Source of the DNA: an uncultured Bacteroidaceae bacterium
GTDB taxonomy: Bacteria > Bacteroidota > Bacteroidia > Bacteroidales > Bacteroidaceae
Reading direction: 5' to 3'
NCBI GenBank assembly: GCA_905234735.1
Contig: CAJOJA010000012.1
Span: 1-64,000 of the forward strand
DNA: 64,000 nt
In this document: positions 26,028 through 34,807 of the stretch, one piece after another
How positions within the stretch are numbered: position 1 is the first letter of the stretch
How the letters are laid out: each line of letters opens with the position of its first letter
Made by a program: the position numbers and the translations under genes
Notes under the pieces: generated by a model
Told to the model about the DNA's origin: nothing
Seen by the model: the letters and a program-made list of their open reading frames with translations, nothing else
Databases searched by the model: none

Positions 26028-26101
26028 AGCCTCTTGTCGGATTCGAACCAACGACCCCGAGATTACAAATCACGTGCTCTGGCCAACTGAGCTAAAGAGG
26101 C
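26028..26101 (-). tRNA. tRNA-Thr (anticodon TGT)
   Basis: A full cloverleaf reads on the minus strand: acceptor GCCTCTT/AAGAGGC, D-stem GCTC/GAGC, anticodon loop TTTGTAA (anticodon TGT), T-arm GTTGG-TTCGAAT-CCGAC. The anticodon stem has one T-T mismatch. CCA is not encoded (the next bases are CAG). Its 5' end is 4 bases after the SRP RNA, so both come from one precursor. Confidence 0.93.
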
Positions 26102-26105
26102 GGGT

Positions 26106-26203
26106 GGGAAAGCTGACCGCATCGCGCCGCTACAACCGAGTACCCTTGCTGCGGTCAAGCCCTGGGGGATTCCAAGGGAGCATGCCGTACGGGACTTTCC
26201 CAT
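26106..26203 (-). ncRNA. ffs: Signal recognition particle RNA (4.5S, small bacterial type)
   Basis: The minus strand folds as one long hairpin: GGGAAAG at the 5' end pairs with CTTTCCC at the 3' end, and the 3' end TTTCCCACCC resembles that of E. coli 4.5S RNA. The conserved domain IV is seen as CCAGG-GCTTGACC-GCAGCAAGG, with the AGCA and CAGG internal loop that binds Ffh. About 97 bases. It pairs with Ffh to target membrane proteins. A strong promoter lies just upstream and tRNA-Thr follows at once. Confidence 0.8.
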
Positions 26204-26212
26204 TTGCGGGTG

Positions 26213-26244
26213 CAAAGGTACGAATAAGTGAGCAAAATACCAAA
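26213..26244 (-). promoter_or_regulatory. Promoter of SRP RNA and tRNA-Thr
   Basis: Minus strand: TTTG (26244-26241), 20 bp, TACCTTTG (26220-26213). The expected start near 26206 is 3-5 bases before the SRP RNA. Confidence 0.8.
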
Positions 26245-26375
26245 TTTATTTATCTATTTTCGAGCGAGAATACCTGAAAACGTAGTTTAGAGGTTCCAAA
26301 ATATTAGTATTTTGCTCCACTTTGTTACGCAAGCGTAGGTCTTTAGCTGTCCGATTACGGAAATGCTCAAATAAA

Positions 26376-26407
26376 TTTGGCATTTTGCTTGCTTAATTGT
26401 ATCTTTG
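26376..26407 (+). promoter_or_regulatory. Upstream promoter (P1) of the S9 peptidase-mutS2 unit
   Basis: TTTG (26376-26379), 20 bp, TATCTTTG (26400-26407). Its spacer is almost identical to that of the second promoter 75 bp downstream. Confidence 0.65.
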
Positions 26408-26450
26408 ACCTGCGGTCTTAGATACTCTTGCTTGGAAAACTGCAAAATTC

Positions 26451-26482
26451 TTTGCGTTTTCGCTCGCTTAATCGTATCTTTG
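26451..26482 (+). promoter_or_regulatory. Proximal promoter (P2) of the S9 peptidase-mutS2 unit
   Basis: TTTG (26451-26454), 20 bp, TATCTTTG (26475-26482), leaving a leader of about 30 bases to the ATG at 26518. Confidence 0.75.
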
Positions 26483-26517
26483 CACTCCGGAAACAATAAT
26501 ATATAAAGATAAGAGAT

Positions 26518-28950
26518 ATGAAAAGAATGATTTTTGTGACACTGATGGCATGCTGCGGCATGGCCGGTGCCGAGGAAACGCGTGTGACCAGATGGCGGCT
26601 GACGCAGCCCTATAGCATGGAGCGACCCTTCATGACGGACACGGCCGACGTGGACGGCAAAGCATGGGACCTGCAGAAAACTCTGATGGACAACAGCGTG
26701 AGTCCGCAGGCCTGGCGCACAGGTGTGGAGACGGAGGACAGTGTACTGGCTGCCCCCAGGACGGACGTGGTGAGACTGGCCGGATTCGAGGTGCAGAACA
26801 CGGGCTTCGCGAAGGTGAAGGTGAAGGTGGAGGGATTGAAGGATTTCCAGGTCTACATCGACGGGCAGCAGGGGGGCGAACAGAACCTGGTGCCAGGGCG
26901 CTACGACGTGGTCGTGAAGATTCGCCAGACGAAGGACAAGGCGGACACGCTGCGCATCACCGTGGACAGCGAGCAGCACCTGCAAGTCAACCCCACGGGC
27001 AAGCAACCCTACACGCTGAGGAGGCTGATGTACGGTGAGCGTATGTCGGACATCGGCATCAGTCCAGACGGCCGCTTCCTGGTACTGGACAAGAATCTGA
27101 CGCACACCGATGCCAAGAGTGACCGTACGAAGTACCTCATTGACCTGCAGACAGGACGACGACAGCCCATCACGGGATTCCATCAGTGGGCGAGCAGCGG
27201 ACACCGATACATCACACGCTACACGCGGACCGACATGACTACGGAGTATGCCTTCGTGGATGCCGAAACGGGCAAGCGCGAGCCCTTCTTCACTGACTAC
27301 AGCAACCAGGAGGGCTACTTTGCGGAGGATGAGCGGATGATGTTGGTCTACGACAACGTGAAGGGACCGAAGGAGGACGAGGAGGTCTACCAGACGCTGG
27401 TGCCCGACGACCGACAACCGGGCTGGCGCAACCGTTCGAACCTGAAGCTGCTGGACACGCAGACGGGACAGTTGCGCACGCTCACCCTGGGACAGCACAA
27501 CGTCTGGGGTAAACCAAGCCGCGACGGCAAGCGCATGTTGCTGCACATCTACGAAAACGACATCACTCAGCGCCCCTTCAGCTTCCTGACGGCCGTGGTG
27601 CTGGACCTGGCTACCATGAAGGCCGACACGCTGTTTGCGCATGACGGATTTGCTGGTGCAGGCGAGTGGAGTCCAGACGGGCAGAGCATCGTCTTTCAGG
27701 GTAGTCCTGAGGCCTTCGGAGGCATCGGCAACCGTACGCCCAAGGGCATGACGGCGAGCATGATTCATCAGGGCCTGTACCGCATGGACCTGGCCACCCG
27801 ACAGATAACGGCGCTGACGGCTGACTTTGCCCCAAGCGTGAGCAAGTGGCAGTGGTCGAAGACCGACGGCATGATCTATGCCCTCTGCGAGAACCGCGAC
27901 AACCAGGACATCTTCCGCATCCATCCCACGACGGGGAAGGCTGAGCGGCTGAACCTGACGGAGCGCTTCGTCATGCGCTTTGACCTAGCCGAGGAGAAAC
28001 CCCTGCTGACCTACTACGGACAGGGCCACTCGAACAGCGACCGCCTCTACGTTTATGACCTGAAGAAGAACCGCGAAACCCTGGTCGAGGACCTGGACGC
28101 TGTACGCATGAAGGACGTAGAGCTGGGCGAGTTCGGCGATTGGAACTTCCGTGCCGAGCGTGGCGACACCATCTACGGACGCTACTATCTGCCCCCACAC
28201 TTCGACGCCTCGAAGAAGTACCCCATGCTGGTCTACTACTATGGCGGATGTTCGCCTGTGGGCCGCTATCTGGACAGCTACTACTCGTTCCACGGCTGGG
28301 CGGCTATGGGCTATGTGGTCTACGTCATCCAACCCTCGGGCTGCACGGGCTTTGGCCAGGAGTTTGCCGCACGCCACGTGAATGCCTACGGCGACTTCAC
28401 GGCCGACGACATCATTCAGGGTACGAAGAAGTTCTGCGAGGAGCATCCCTTCGTGAACAAGCAGAAGATAGGCTGCCTGGGCGCCTCCTACGGTGGATTC
28501 ATGACGCAGTACCTGCAGACGCAGACCGACATCTTCGCGGCCGCCATGAGCCACGCAGGCATCAGCGACCCTACCAGCTACTGGGGCTACGGCTACTGGG
28601 GCTACTCGTACAGTGCCATCTCAGCTGCCAACAGTTACCCCTGGAATAACAAGGAACTCTTCACCGACCACTCGCCTCTGACGCTGGCCGACCGCATCCA
28701 CACGCCCATCCTGTTCATGCACGGGTCGGACGACACGAACGTGCCCATCAACGAGAGCATACAGCTCTTCACGGCCCTGAAAATCCTGGGGCGCGAGACG
28801 GCTCTCGTCACCGTGAAGGGCGAGAACCACCACATCCTGACCTACTCGAAGCGCATCAAATGGCAGAACACCATCTATGCCTGGTTCGAGCGTTGGCTGA
28901 AGGACGACCCTACGTGGTGGAACACGATGTATCCTGAAAAGAATTTGTAA
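26518..28950 (+). CDS. S9 family peptidase (dipeptidyl-peptidase IV-like)
   Basis: An exported prolyl-oligopeptidase-family serine peptidase of 810 residues with a signal peptide (MKRMIFVTLMACCGMAGA). The middle forms the beta-propeller (about residues 165-540, with blades such as MSDIGISPDGRFLVLDKNL and GAGEWSPDGQSIVFQG). The C-terminal alpha/beta hydrolase carries Ser in GASYGGF (about 657), Asp in HGSDDTNVP (about 738) and His in GENHHIL (about 769). It would cut dipeptides from N-termini in the periplasm, feeding peptide uptake. The N-terminal 150 residues include a carbohydrate-binding-like beta domain that is not in all DPP4 enzymes. GC-rich codon use makes long mirror frames on the other strand. 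mutS2 follows after 9 bp. Confidence 0.9.
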   Translation: MKRMIFVTLMACCGMAGAEETRVTRWRLTQPYSMERPFMTDTADVDGKAWDLQKTLMDNSVSPQAWRTGVETEDSVLAAPRTDVVRLAGFEVQNTGFAKVKVKVEGLKDFQVYIDGQQGGEQNLVPGRYDVVVKIRQTKDKADTLRITVDSEQHLQVNPTGKQPYTLRRLMYGERMSDIGISPDGRFLVLDKNLTHTDAKSDRTKYLIDLQTGRRQPITGFHQWASSGHRYITRYTRTDMTTEYAFVDAETGKREPFFTDYSNQEGYFAEDERMMLVYDNVKGPKEDEEVYQTLVPDDRQPGWRNRSNLKLLDTQTGQLRTLTLGQHNVWGKPSRDGKRMLLHIYENDITQRPFSFLTAVVLDLATMKADTLFAHDGFAGAGEWSPDGQSIVFQGSPEAFGGIGNRTPKGMTASMIHQGLYRMDLATRQITALTADFAPSVSKWQWSKTDGMIYALCENRDNQDIFRIHPTTGKAERLNLTERFVMRFDLAEEKPLLTYYGQGHSNSDRLYVYDLKKNRETLVEDLDAVRMKDVELGEFGDWNFRAERGDTIYGRYYLPPHFDASKKYPMLVYYYGGCSPVGRYLDSYYSFHGWAAMGYVVYVIQPSGCTGFGQEFAARHVNAYGDFTADDIIQGTKKFCEEHPFVNKQKIGCLGASYGGFMTQYLQTQTDIFAAAMSHAGISDPTSYWGYGYWGYSYSAISAANSYPWNNKELFTDHSPLTLADRIHTPILFMHGSDDTNVPINESIQLFTALKILGRETALVTVKGENHHILTYSKRIKWQNTIYAWFERWLKDDPTWWNTMYPEKNL

Positions 28951-28959
28951 GAAAGCCCC

Positions 28960-31458
28960 ATGTACGATATAGAAAAGAATATTTCCTTCGACGAGATTCG
29001 AACTTTGTTGAAGGGGCACTGCATCAGCCGACTGGGAACGGAGCGCGTCGACGAGATGAGTTTCAGCACCGACGTGGAGCAGATACGCTTCCTGCTGAGT
29101 GTGGTGGAAGAGATACGACTGTTGCTCGACACCGACCTGCAATTGCCTGGCGAGGACTTCTTCGATATGCGACTGACTGTGAAACGCATACGCGTGGAAG
29201 GCGTCTATCTGGAGGAGAGCGAGATGTGGGAACTGAAACGCTCGCTCGATACACTACATGCCTGGATCGACGTCATCCGACAGGAGGAGAGCCCCTACGA
29301 GAACCTGGGCAAACTGGCCGAGGGAGTCTTCACCTTCCACAGCGTCACGCGCATGATAGACAATATCCTGGACAAGTACGGTCACGTCAAGGACACCGCC
29401 AGCCAGGAACTGATGCGCATACGCCATGAACTGAGCCGCACAGAGGGCAGCGTCAGCCGTACGCTGAACAGCATTCTGGACAGCGCCAAGCGCGAAGGAC
29501 TCATCGAGCAAAGCGTCATGCCTACCATCCGCGACGGACGACTGGTCATACCCGTGGCTCCTGCCCTGAAGCGGCGCATACGAGGTATCGTGCACGGCGA
29601 GTCGGCAACGGGAAAGACCATCTTCGTGGAGCCCGCAGCCGTGGTGGAGGCCAACAACAACCTGCGCGAACTGGAAGCAGAGGAGAAACGTGAAATCATA
29701 CGCATCATGCAGGAGTTCACGGACGGCATACGGCCCAACATACCTGAGCTGCTCAGAGCCTACGAGTTCATGGCCGACGTGGAGCTGGCACTGGCCAAGT
29801 ACCGACTGGCCACCCAACTGGGAGCCATCGTGCCAGAGGTCAAGCGCTATCCGCTCATCGACTGGGAACTGGCGCGACATCCGCTTCTGGAACTGCGCTT
29901 GCGACGCCACCAGAAGAAGGTGGTGCCCCTGGACATCAAGCTGACGCCGAAGGACCGCATACTCATTATCAGCGGACCGAATGCAGGCGGAAAGAGCGTA
30001 TGCCTGAAGACCGTGGGACTGCTGCAATACATGATTCAGTGTGCCATACCCATCCCCGTGGCAGTACATTCGCGTGTGGGCATCTTCGACAACATCTTCA
30101 TCGACATTGGCGACGAACAGAGCATTGCCGACGACCTGTCGACCTATTCGTCCCATCTGCTCAACATGAAGCGCATGATGAAGGAGTGCACTGACCACAG
30201 CCTGCTGCTCATCGACGAGTTTGGAGGAGGAACGGAGCCCACCATCGGAGGGGCACTGGCCGAGGCCATGCTCAAGAAGTTCACCAGCCGCGAGTGCTAC
30301 GGTGTTATCACCACCCACTACCAGAACCTGAAACACTTTGCCGACAGCCACGAGGGTGTAATCAACGGCTCTATGCTCTACGACCGCCAGCAGATGGCCC
30401 CCCTCTTCCGACTGGAAATGGGCCACCCAGGCAGTTCGTTTGCCATAGAGATAGCCCGTAAGACGGGTATCCCAGAAGACGTGATAGCCGATGCTTCGGC
30501 AATCGTGGGACAGGACTACATCAGCGCCGACAAGTACCTGCTCGACATCGTCCGCGACAAACGCTACTGGGAGGGCAAGCGACAGACCATCCACCAGCGC
30601 GAGAAGGACATGGAGAAGACCCTGGCCCGCTACGAGGAGGAAATCTCGGAACTGCAGCGGAAGCGTAAGGAAATCATAGCCTCCGCCAAGCGACAGGCCG
30701 AGGAGATACTGAGCGAGAGCAATGCTGTCGTGGAGAACACCATCCGCGAAATTAAGGAGGCTCAAGCCGAGAAGGAACGTACGCGCGAGGTGCGCCAGGA
30801 GCTGGACGCTTTCCGCACGATGCTCGGCGAGCACGACCAGGCAAAGGACGATGCCATAGAACGGAAGATGCAGCAACTCATCGCCCGCAAACAGCGTAAG
30901 GAGGAACGGCGCAGACAGCGCCAGACTGCCGACAATACCCAGGCACAGAACGGACCGAAGCCCCAAGTGAGCCGAGGACCGGAGGCCGTGGGAACGGGAC
31001 AGATGGTGAGCCTGAAGGGACAGTCGGGCGTGGGAACCATCGAGGAAATCAAGGGCAAGAAGGCCGTGGTCATGTTTGGACAGATACGTACCATACTACC
31101 CCTGGACATGCTCGAACCGGCCAAGGGCGAACAGAAACCCCAGCCCGCGACGATGGTATCGCACAACTACATCAGCCGCGCCACACTGGACCAGATGCAT
31201 AAGACGCAACTGAACTTCCGTCAGGAGATAGATATCCGCGGCATGAGAGGCGACGAAGCTGTGCAGACCATCACTAGCTACATTGACGATGCTATTCTCG
31301 TGGGTACGGCACAGGTGCGCATACTGCACGGTACAGGCAACGGCATACTGCGGCAGCTCATCCGACAGTATCTGGGTACCGTACCCCAGGTGCGCTCGGC
31401 CCACGACGAGCATGTGCAGTTCGGTGGGGCCGGAATAACAGTGGTAGAGTTCCGCTGA
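28960..31458 (+). CDS. mutS2: Endonuclease MutS2 / ribosome-rescue ATPase RqcU
   Basis: The 832-residue product has the MutS2 domain order: N-terminal core and lever helices, an ATPase with Walker A GPNAGGKS (about residue 338) and Walker B LLLIDEFGGGTEP (about 415), a long coiled coil (about 520-670), a KOW-like segment and a C-terminal Smr domain (about 755-832) with the DIRGMR and HGTGNGIL motifs. No mismatch-recognition domain is present. MutS2 proteins restrain recombination and, in Bacillus, split collided ribosomes. It is co-transcribed with the S9 peptidase gene. Confidence 0.93.
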   Translation: MYDIEKNISFDEIRTLLKGHCISRLGTERVDEMSFSTDVEQIRFLLSVVEEIRLLLDTDLQLPGEDFFDMRLTVKRIRVEGVYLEESEMWELKRSLDTLHAWIDVIRQEESPYENLGKLAEGVFTFHSVTRMIDNILDKYGHVKDTASQELMRIRHELSRTEGSVSRTLNSILDSAKREGLIEQSVMPTIRDGRLVIPVAPALKRRIRGIVHGESATGKTIFVEPAAVVEANNNLRELEAEEKREIIRIMQEFTDGIRPNIPELLRAYEFMADVELALAKYRLATQLGAIVPEVKRYPLIDWELARHPLLELRLRRHQKKVVPLDIKLTPKDRILIISGPNAGGKSVCLKTVGLLQYMIQCAIPIPVAVHSRVGIFDNIFIDIGDEQSIADDLSTYSSHLLNMKRMMKECTDHSLLLIDEFGGGTEPTIGGALAEAMLKKFTSRECYGVITTHYQNLKHFADSHEGVINGSMLYDRQQMAPLFRLEMGHPGSSFAIEIARKTGIPEDVIADASAIVGQDYISADKYLLDIVRDKRYWEGKRQTIHQREKDMEKTLARYEEEISELQRKRKEIIASAKRQAEEILSESNAVVENTIREIKEAQAEKERTREVRQELDAFRTMLGEHDQAKDDAIERKMQQLIARKQRKEERRRQRQTADNTQAQNGPKPQVSRGPEAVGTGQMVSLKGQSGVGTIEEIKGKKAVVMFGQIRTILPLDMLEPAKGEQKPQPATMVSHNYISRATLDQMHKTQLNFRQEIDIRGMRGDEAVQTITSYIDDAILVGTAQVRILHGTGNGILRQLIRQYLGTVPQVRSAHDEHVQFGGAGITVVEFR

Positions 31459-31471
31459 CGTCGTTTCCGGA

Positions 31472-34400
31472 TTACTTCACACGACCCAGAATGATGTTAA
31501 CGAGGGCGGTCACGTCTGCTATGCCCATCTGACCGTCGCCGTTGACATCGGCCTTGTCATTGGTCGCGGCCTTGCCCAGGATGATGTTGACGAGCTGGGT
31601 GACATCGGCTATGCCCACTTTGCCGTCCTTGTTGACATCGCCCACAATAGTGGAGGCCAGGAGGTATCGTTCGGCATCGCGCTGAGAGCTGGCCGTAAAG
31701 CTCAAGTAGGCCTCGCCAGGCTGTATGTTGCCCTCATCCACGCGGAAGAAGCCCGTTCCCACTCCCTTGCGATTCTCCCAGCGGTAGAAGGAAATCGTCT
31801 CGGTACTCTTCGCCTCCACGGGCAGATAGCCGTCGCCCTGTAGCTTGTTCAACGTACTTGCCGTAGCCGTTACGCTGGCCGGACGCATCGTGATGGTGCT
31901 GCCCGGATTGCCCTGAAGCAGGAACGCGCAGGCCGGTATGGTGGCGGCGGTGATGCGCGTCAGCTTCAACGTGTCGATGGCGGCATCCACGTTGGTCACG
32001 TAGTAGGCCTTGGCCGTGCTGGCATTGGGAGCCTGTAGCGCGTATGGGGTATAGAGCGACAGCCAACCCGATTCGGGAAGGGTGACCGTGAGCGAATGGG
32101 TGCGAGCCGGGTCGTAGGACAGGTGAGGCGGCTGGTTGTAGGCGCAGTTCTGATTGATGACCTGCGCGCGATAGTTGAGGTCGTCCATCAGGTGCGGCAG
32201 ACGATAGTTGCTCTCGTAGTTGGTGGCTGTGATGAGGAGCGAGTAGTCGTCGCTGTTCCACGTAACGATTTCCTCGCGCCAGTCGCCTAGGATGTCGCCC
32301 AACACGCAGGGATTGTTTTTGGTACTATTGTTGAGTGTGCCAGGAGTGTAGTTGCTGCCGTTCACCTGGATACGGTCGAACCCTTTGCTTGTAGCGTTCC
32401 AGTGGGCTATAATACTTTTGTCGTAAAATTCGTCGTAGGGGTCACCGTCCCAGTATATGCGGTTGTTGATGCCGGCTCCGCTGCTGCCGATGGCCCAGCT
32501 GTCGGCAATGGTGTTGCCCTTGCAGTCCATCAGGGCACCCGTGCACGAGGCCATCAGCTCGGCACCCTCGTGCGACGAGTCGAAGTTGGCAGCCAAACCA
32601 CGCCCCGTGTCTTTGCTGGCTGTCTGACGGAGAAGCAGTTTACCCGTGCGAGCATCACGCAGGTCATAGCCGTAACTCCCTTTCTCATGAACCATGAATA
32701 CTTCCAGGCCTGGATTGTCCCAGTCTAAATCGCCTAGGTGCAGGGCATCGCCATGTCCGAGGCCTGTGCGATAGAGCAGACTGCCGTTGTCGTCGAGTGC
32801 TGCGGAACCGTAGACAATCTCCTGCTTCTGGTCGCCGTCGCAGTCGCCTACGGAAATCCAGTGGGCACCCTCGCCCCAGAGTCCTTTTCCGCTCGTCGTG
32901 TTGCGACTCACCCAGCGCTCTTTCAGGGTCACACCGTCCCAGTCGTAGGCCGCAACAAAGGCACCAGAGTAATAGCCGCGTGCAAAGATGGGGCTGGGAT
33001 TCTTGTCGGGACCGTCCAGCCAGGCTATGGCGGCCAGATAGCGCTCGGATCGATTCTGTTCGGAATCGCCCCACCAACTTGCTCCCGCGGCATAGTTGGT
33101 GTGATAGGGGATGGTGGAGAGCTCGGCACCCGTCTGACCGTCGAACACGGTGATATACTCAGGCCCTTCTACCTGCTTTCCGCGACTGTTGAGCCAGTTG
33201 GCTGTGGGGTCGTCATCGCCCACGATGACGTAGTTGCCCTCACCGTCGATGGTGCCCGGACCGGTCTTCATCATGAACTCGCCGTAGCCGTCGCCGTCGA
33301 AATCCCAGGCGATGAACTGCATGGTGTGGGCACTGGTGAAGAAGTTGTTGCCTGCACGGATGCGCCAGAGTTGTGTGCCATCCATCTTGTAGCAGTCGAA
33401 GATGGCTTCTGAGGTGGTCCCGCTCGAGGCGGCGTCTTTCTCGTTGGAGGGCGACCATTTCAGGATGATTTCGTATTCGCCGTCGCCGTCCATGTCGCAG
33501 AAGGAGGCATCATTGGGCGTGTATGTGGCACCATGAATCGAGGCATCAGGGCGATTGGTCTTCACCGTCATCGTTTGGTTGGCCCACGTTTTCTTGCTTA
33601 CTTCCGTCTCCAGCAGGTTGTCGTTGAGGTCATAGACTTCCAGTCGGTAGTACGATGAGGCGCTGCCGCTGGGATCTCGGAAGTTGGTGCGATTGTAGAT
33701 GTAGTTGCCACTATTCACCTTTGCATTCTGTGTAGTGGCACTGACCCCCCGATAGAGCTTGAACTTCACCTGATTGTTGTCGCTCTCGCGATAGCGCCAG
33801 CTTACGAGGTTGCCGCTGCTGCCGCTTGCTGAAAGGTTGATGGCCATGAGTCCGCGTTTGAGCGGTGTGGCCTTAGGCTTGGGTTCGCGATTGGTGATGC
33901 GGAAGAGCACGCTGAAGGAGAACTCCTTTTCGTTATTGCTGTTCAGAATGTCGAAAGTGGCTTTCTTGTCGGCGAACGTTGCCTGGTAGCTGTAGCCTGC
34001 GGTCGTGGTGAGCTTGAAGTTCGTGGGGTTGCCGTGCAGCAGCTCAGTATAGCTGGCCTGCTGCCCGTTCTTCAGGTCTTTTACCAGCGTCATCAGCGAC
34101 AACGTTTCGCCTGCCTTGGTGGTGAACGTGGCATCGGTGATGTAGTGACTGGCCGTATATATGGGTTCGTCCACTACGCCCTCAACCACCACATTGCGGA
34201 AGGCTATGGCCTTGGGGTTCTCGTTGTCCACGCCATTGATGTTATAGATGTAGAGTGTCACCTCGAAGTTTACCCCGTCAGCCAGAATGTCACTCAGCGT
34301 GTACTCGTGGTGGCTGTAGCCGTTGGGATTGCCACTGGCCACCTTGTTCCGCAGGGGAACCTGTGTGGTGGCCAGTGCCTTTTCGGCATTGCTCCCCAGC

Positions 34401-34807
34401 TTGGTGTAGACATCGAAGTTGCCGCCATCAGTTCCGCACTTGGCTGCATCGAACGAGATGCGTGTGGGCTTGAACGTGTGGCCCGTGGGAGGCTTCACCG
34501 TGAAGGTGATGCTGTGTTTGTCGGTCTTGGCCGTTTTCTTGGTTGTCACATAGAACTGAGTGAAGGCAGGCGTGTAGGTGGGACTGGTATATCCCGTATC
34601 TGCGTTGCCTCCTGTCATAGTCTCAGTCTTAGCGATGCCTGACCATGCGTTGAAGGCCGTAGACAACAGCCCTGCATTGTCGCCGGTGATGGCCGATGCC
34701 GACAGATTGTCCTTGTTGCTCAGTTCCCATTTGATGCTAACCTTCTGTGCTCTCGCGCTCAGTAGGCTTGCCAGAAGGAGAAACAGAAGAAGTGTGTTAC
34801 GTTTCAT
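31472..34807 (-). CDS. Rhamnogalacturonan lyase (PL11) with dockerin-like C-terminus
   Basis: The 1111-residue product has a signal peptide (MKRNTLLLFLLLASLLSARAQ), an N-terminal beta-sandwich region (about 22-300) and the PL11 catalytic propeller (about 310-930) marked by LKRGLMAINLS, DMDGDGEYEIILKW, WDFDGDGYGEFMMKTG and GDCDGDQKQEIVYG; the repeated DxDGDG loops bind calcium. It cuts the rhamnogalacturonan I backbone of pectin. The last 55 residues are two EF-hand-like dockerin repeats (GDVNKDGKVGIADVTQLVN, DVNGDGQMGIADVTALVN); Prevotella has no known cellulosome, so their partner is unclear. Its start overlaps the end of tilS by 11 bases, an odd coupling of an exported lyase to a tRNA enzyme. 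Confidence 0.9.
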   Translation of the reverse strand: MKRNTLLLFLLLASLLSARAQKVSIKWELSNKDNLSASAITGDNAGLLSTAFNAWSGIAKTETMTGGNADTGYTSPTYTPAFTQFYVTTKKTAKTDKHSITFTVKPPTGHTFKPTRISFDAAKCGTDGGNFDVYTKLGSNAEKALATTQVPLRNKVASGNPNGYSHHEYTLSDILADGVNFEVTLYIYNINGVDNENPKAIAFRNVVVEGVVDEPIYTASHYITDATFTTKAGETLSLMTLVKDLKNGQQASYTELLHGNPTNFKLTTTAGYSYQATFADKKATFDILNSNNEKEFSFSVLFRITNREPKPKATPLKRGLMAINLSASGSSGNLVSWRYRESDNNQVKFKLYRGVSATTQNAKVNSGNYIYNRTNFRDPSGSASSYYRLEVYDLNDNLLETEVSKKTWANQTMTVKTNRPDASIHGATYTPNDASFCDMDGDGEYEIILKWSPSNEKDAASSGTTSEAIFDCYKMDGTQLWRIRAGNNFFTSAHTMQFIAWDFDGDGYGEFMMKTGPGTIDGEGNYVIVGDDDPTANWLNSRGKQVEGPEYITVFDGQTGAELSTIPYHTNYAAGASWWGDSEQNRSERYLAAIAWLDGPDKNPSPIFARGYYSGAFVAAYDWDGVTLKERWVSRNTTSGKGLWGEGAHWISVGDCDGDQKQEIVYGSAALDDNGSLLYRTGLGHGDALHLGDLDWDNPGLEVFMVHEKGSYGYDLRDARTGKLLLRQTASKDTGRGLAANFDSSHEGAELMASCTGALMDCKGNTIADSWAIGSSGAGINNRIYWDGDPYDEFYDKSIIAHWNATSKGFDRIQVNGSNYTPGTLNNSTKNNPCVLGDILGDWREEIVTWNSDDYSLLITATNYESNYRLPHLMDDLNYRAQVINQNCAYNQPPHLSYDPARTHSLTVTLPESGWLSLYTPYALQAPNASTAKAYYVTNVDAAIDTLKLTRITAATIPACAFLLQGNPGSTITMRPASVTATASTLNKLQGDGYLPVEAKSTETISFYRWENRKGVGTGFFRVDEGNIQPGEAYLSFTASSQRDAERYLLASTIVGDVNKDGKVGIADVTQLVNIILGKAATNDKADVNGDGQMGIADVTALVNIILGRVK

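Noticed and set aside
26287..27924. A 545-codon open frame on the minus strand
   Set aside because: It mirrors the S9 peptidase gene, has no signal or family motif, and its last part runs through the promoters of that gene. GC-rich third positions of the true gene explain it.
29254..30966. A 570-codon open frame on the minus strand
   Set aside because: It is the shadow of mutS2, whose ATPase and Smr motifs are clear on the plus strand.
32738..33412. Open frame on the plus strand inside the PL11 gene
   Set aside because: The opposite strand carries the PL11 propeller repeats; the frame has no start context or family likeness.
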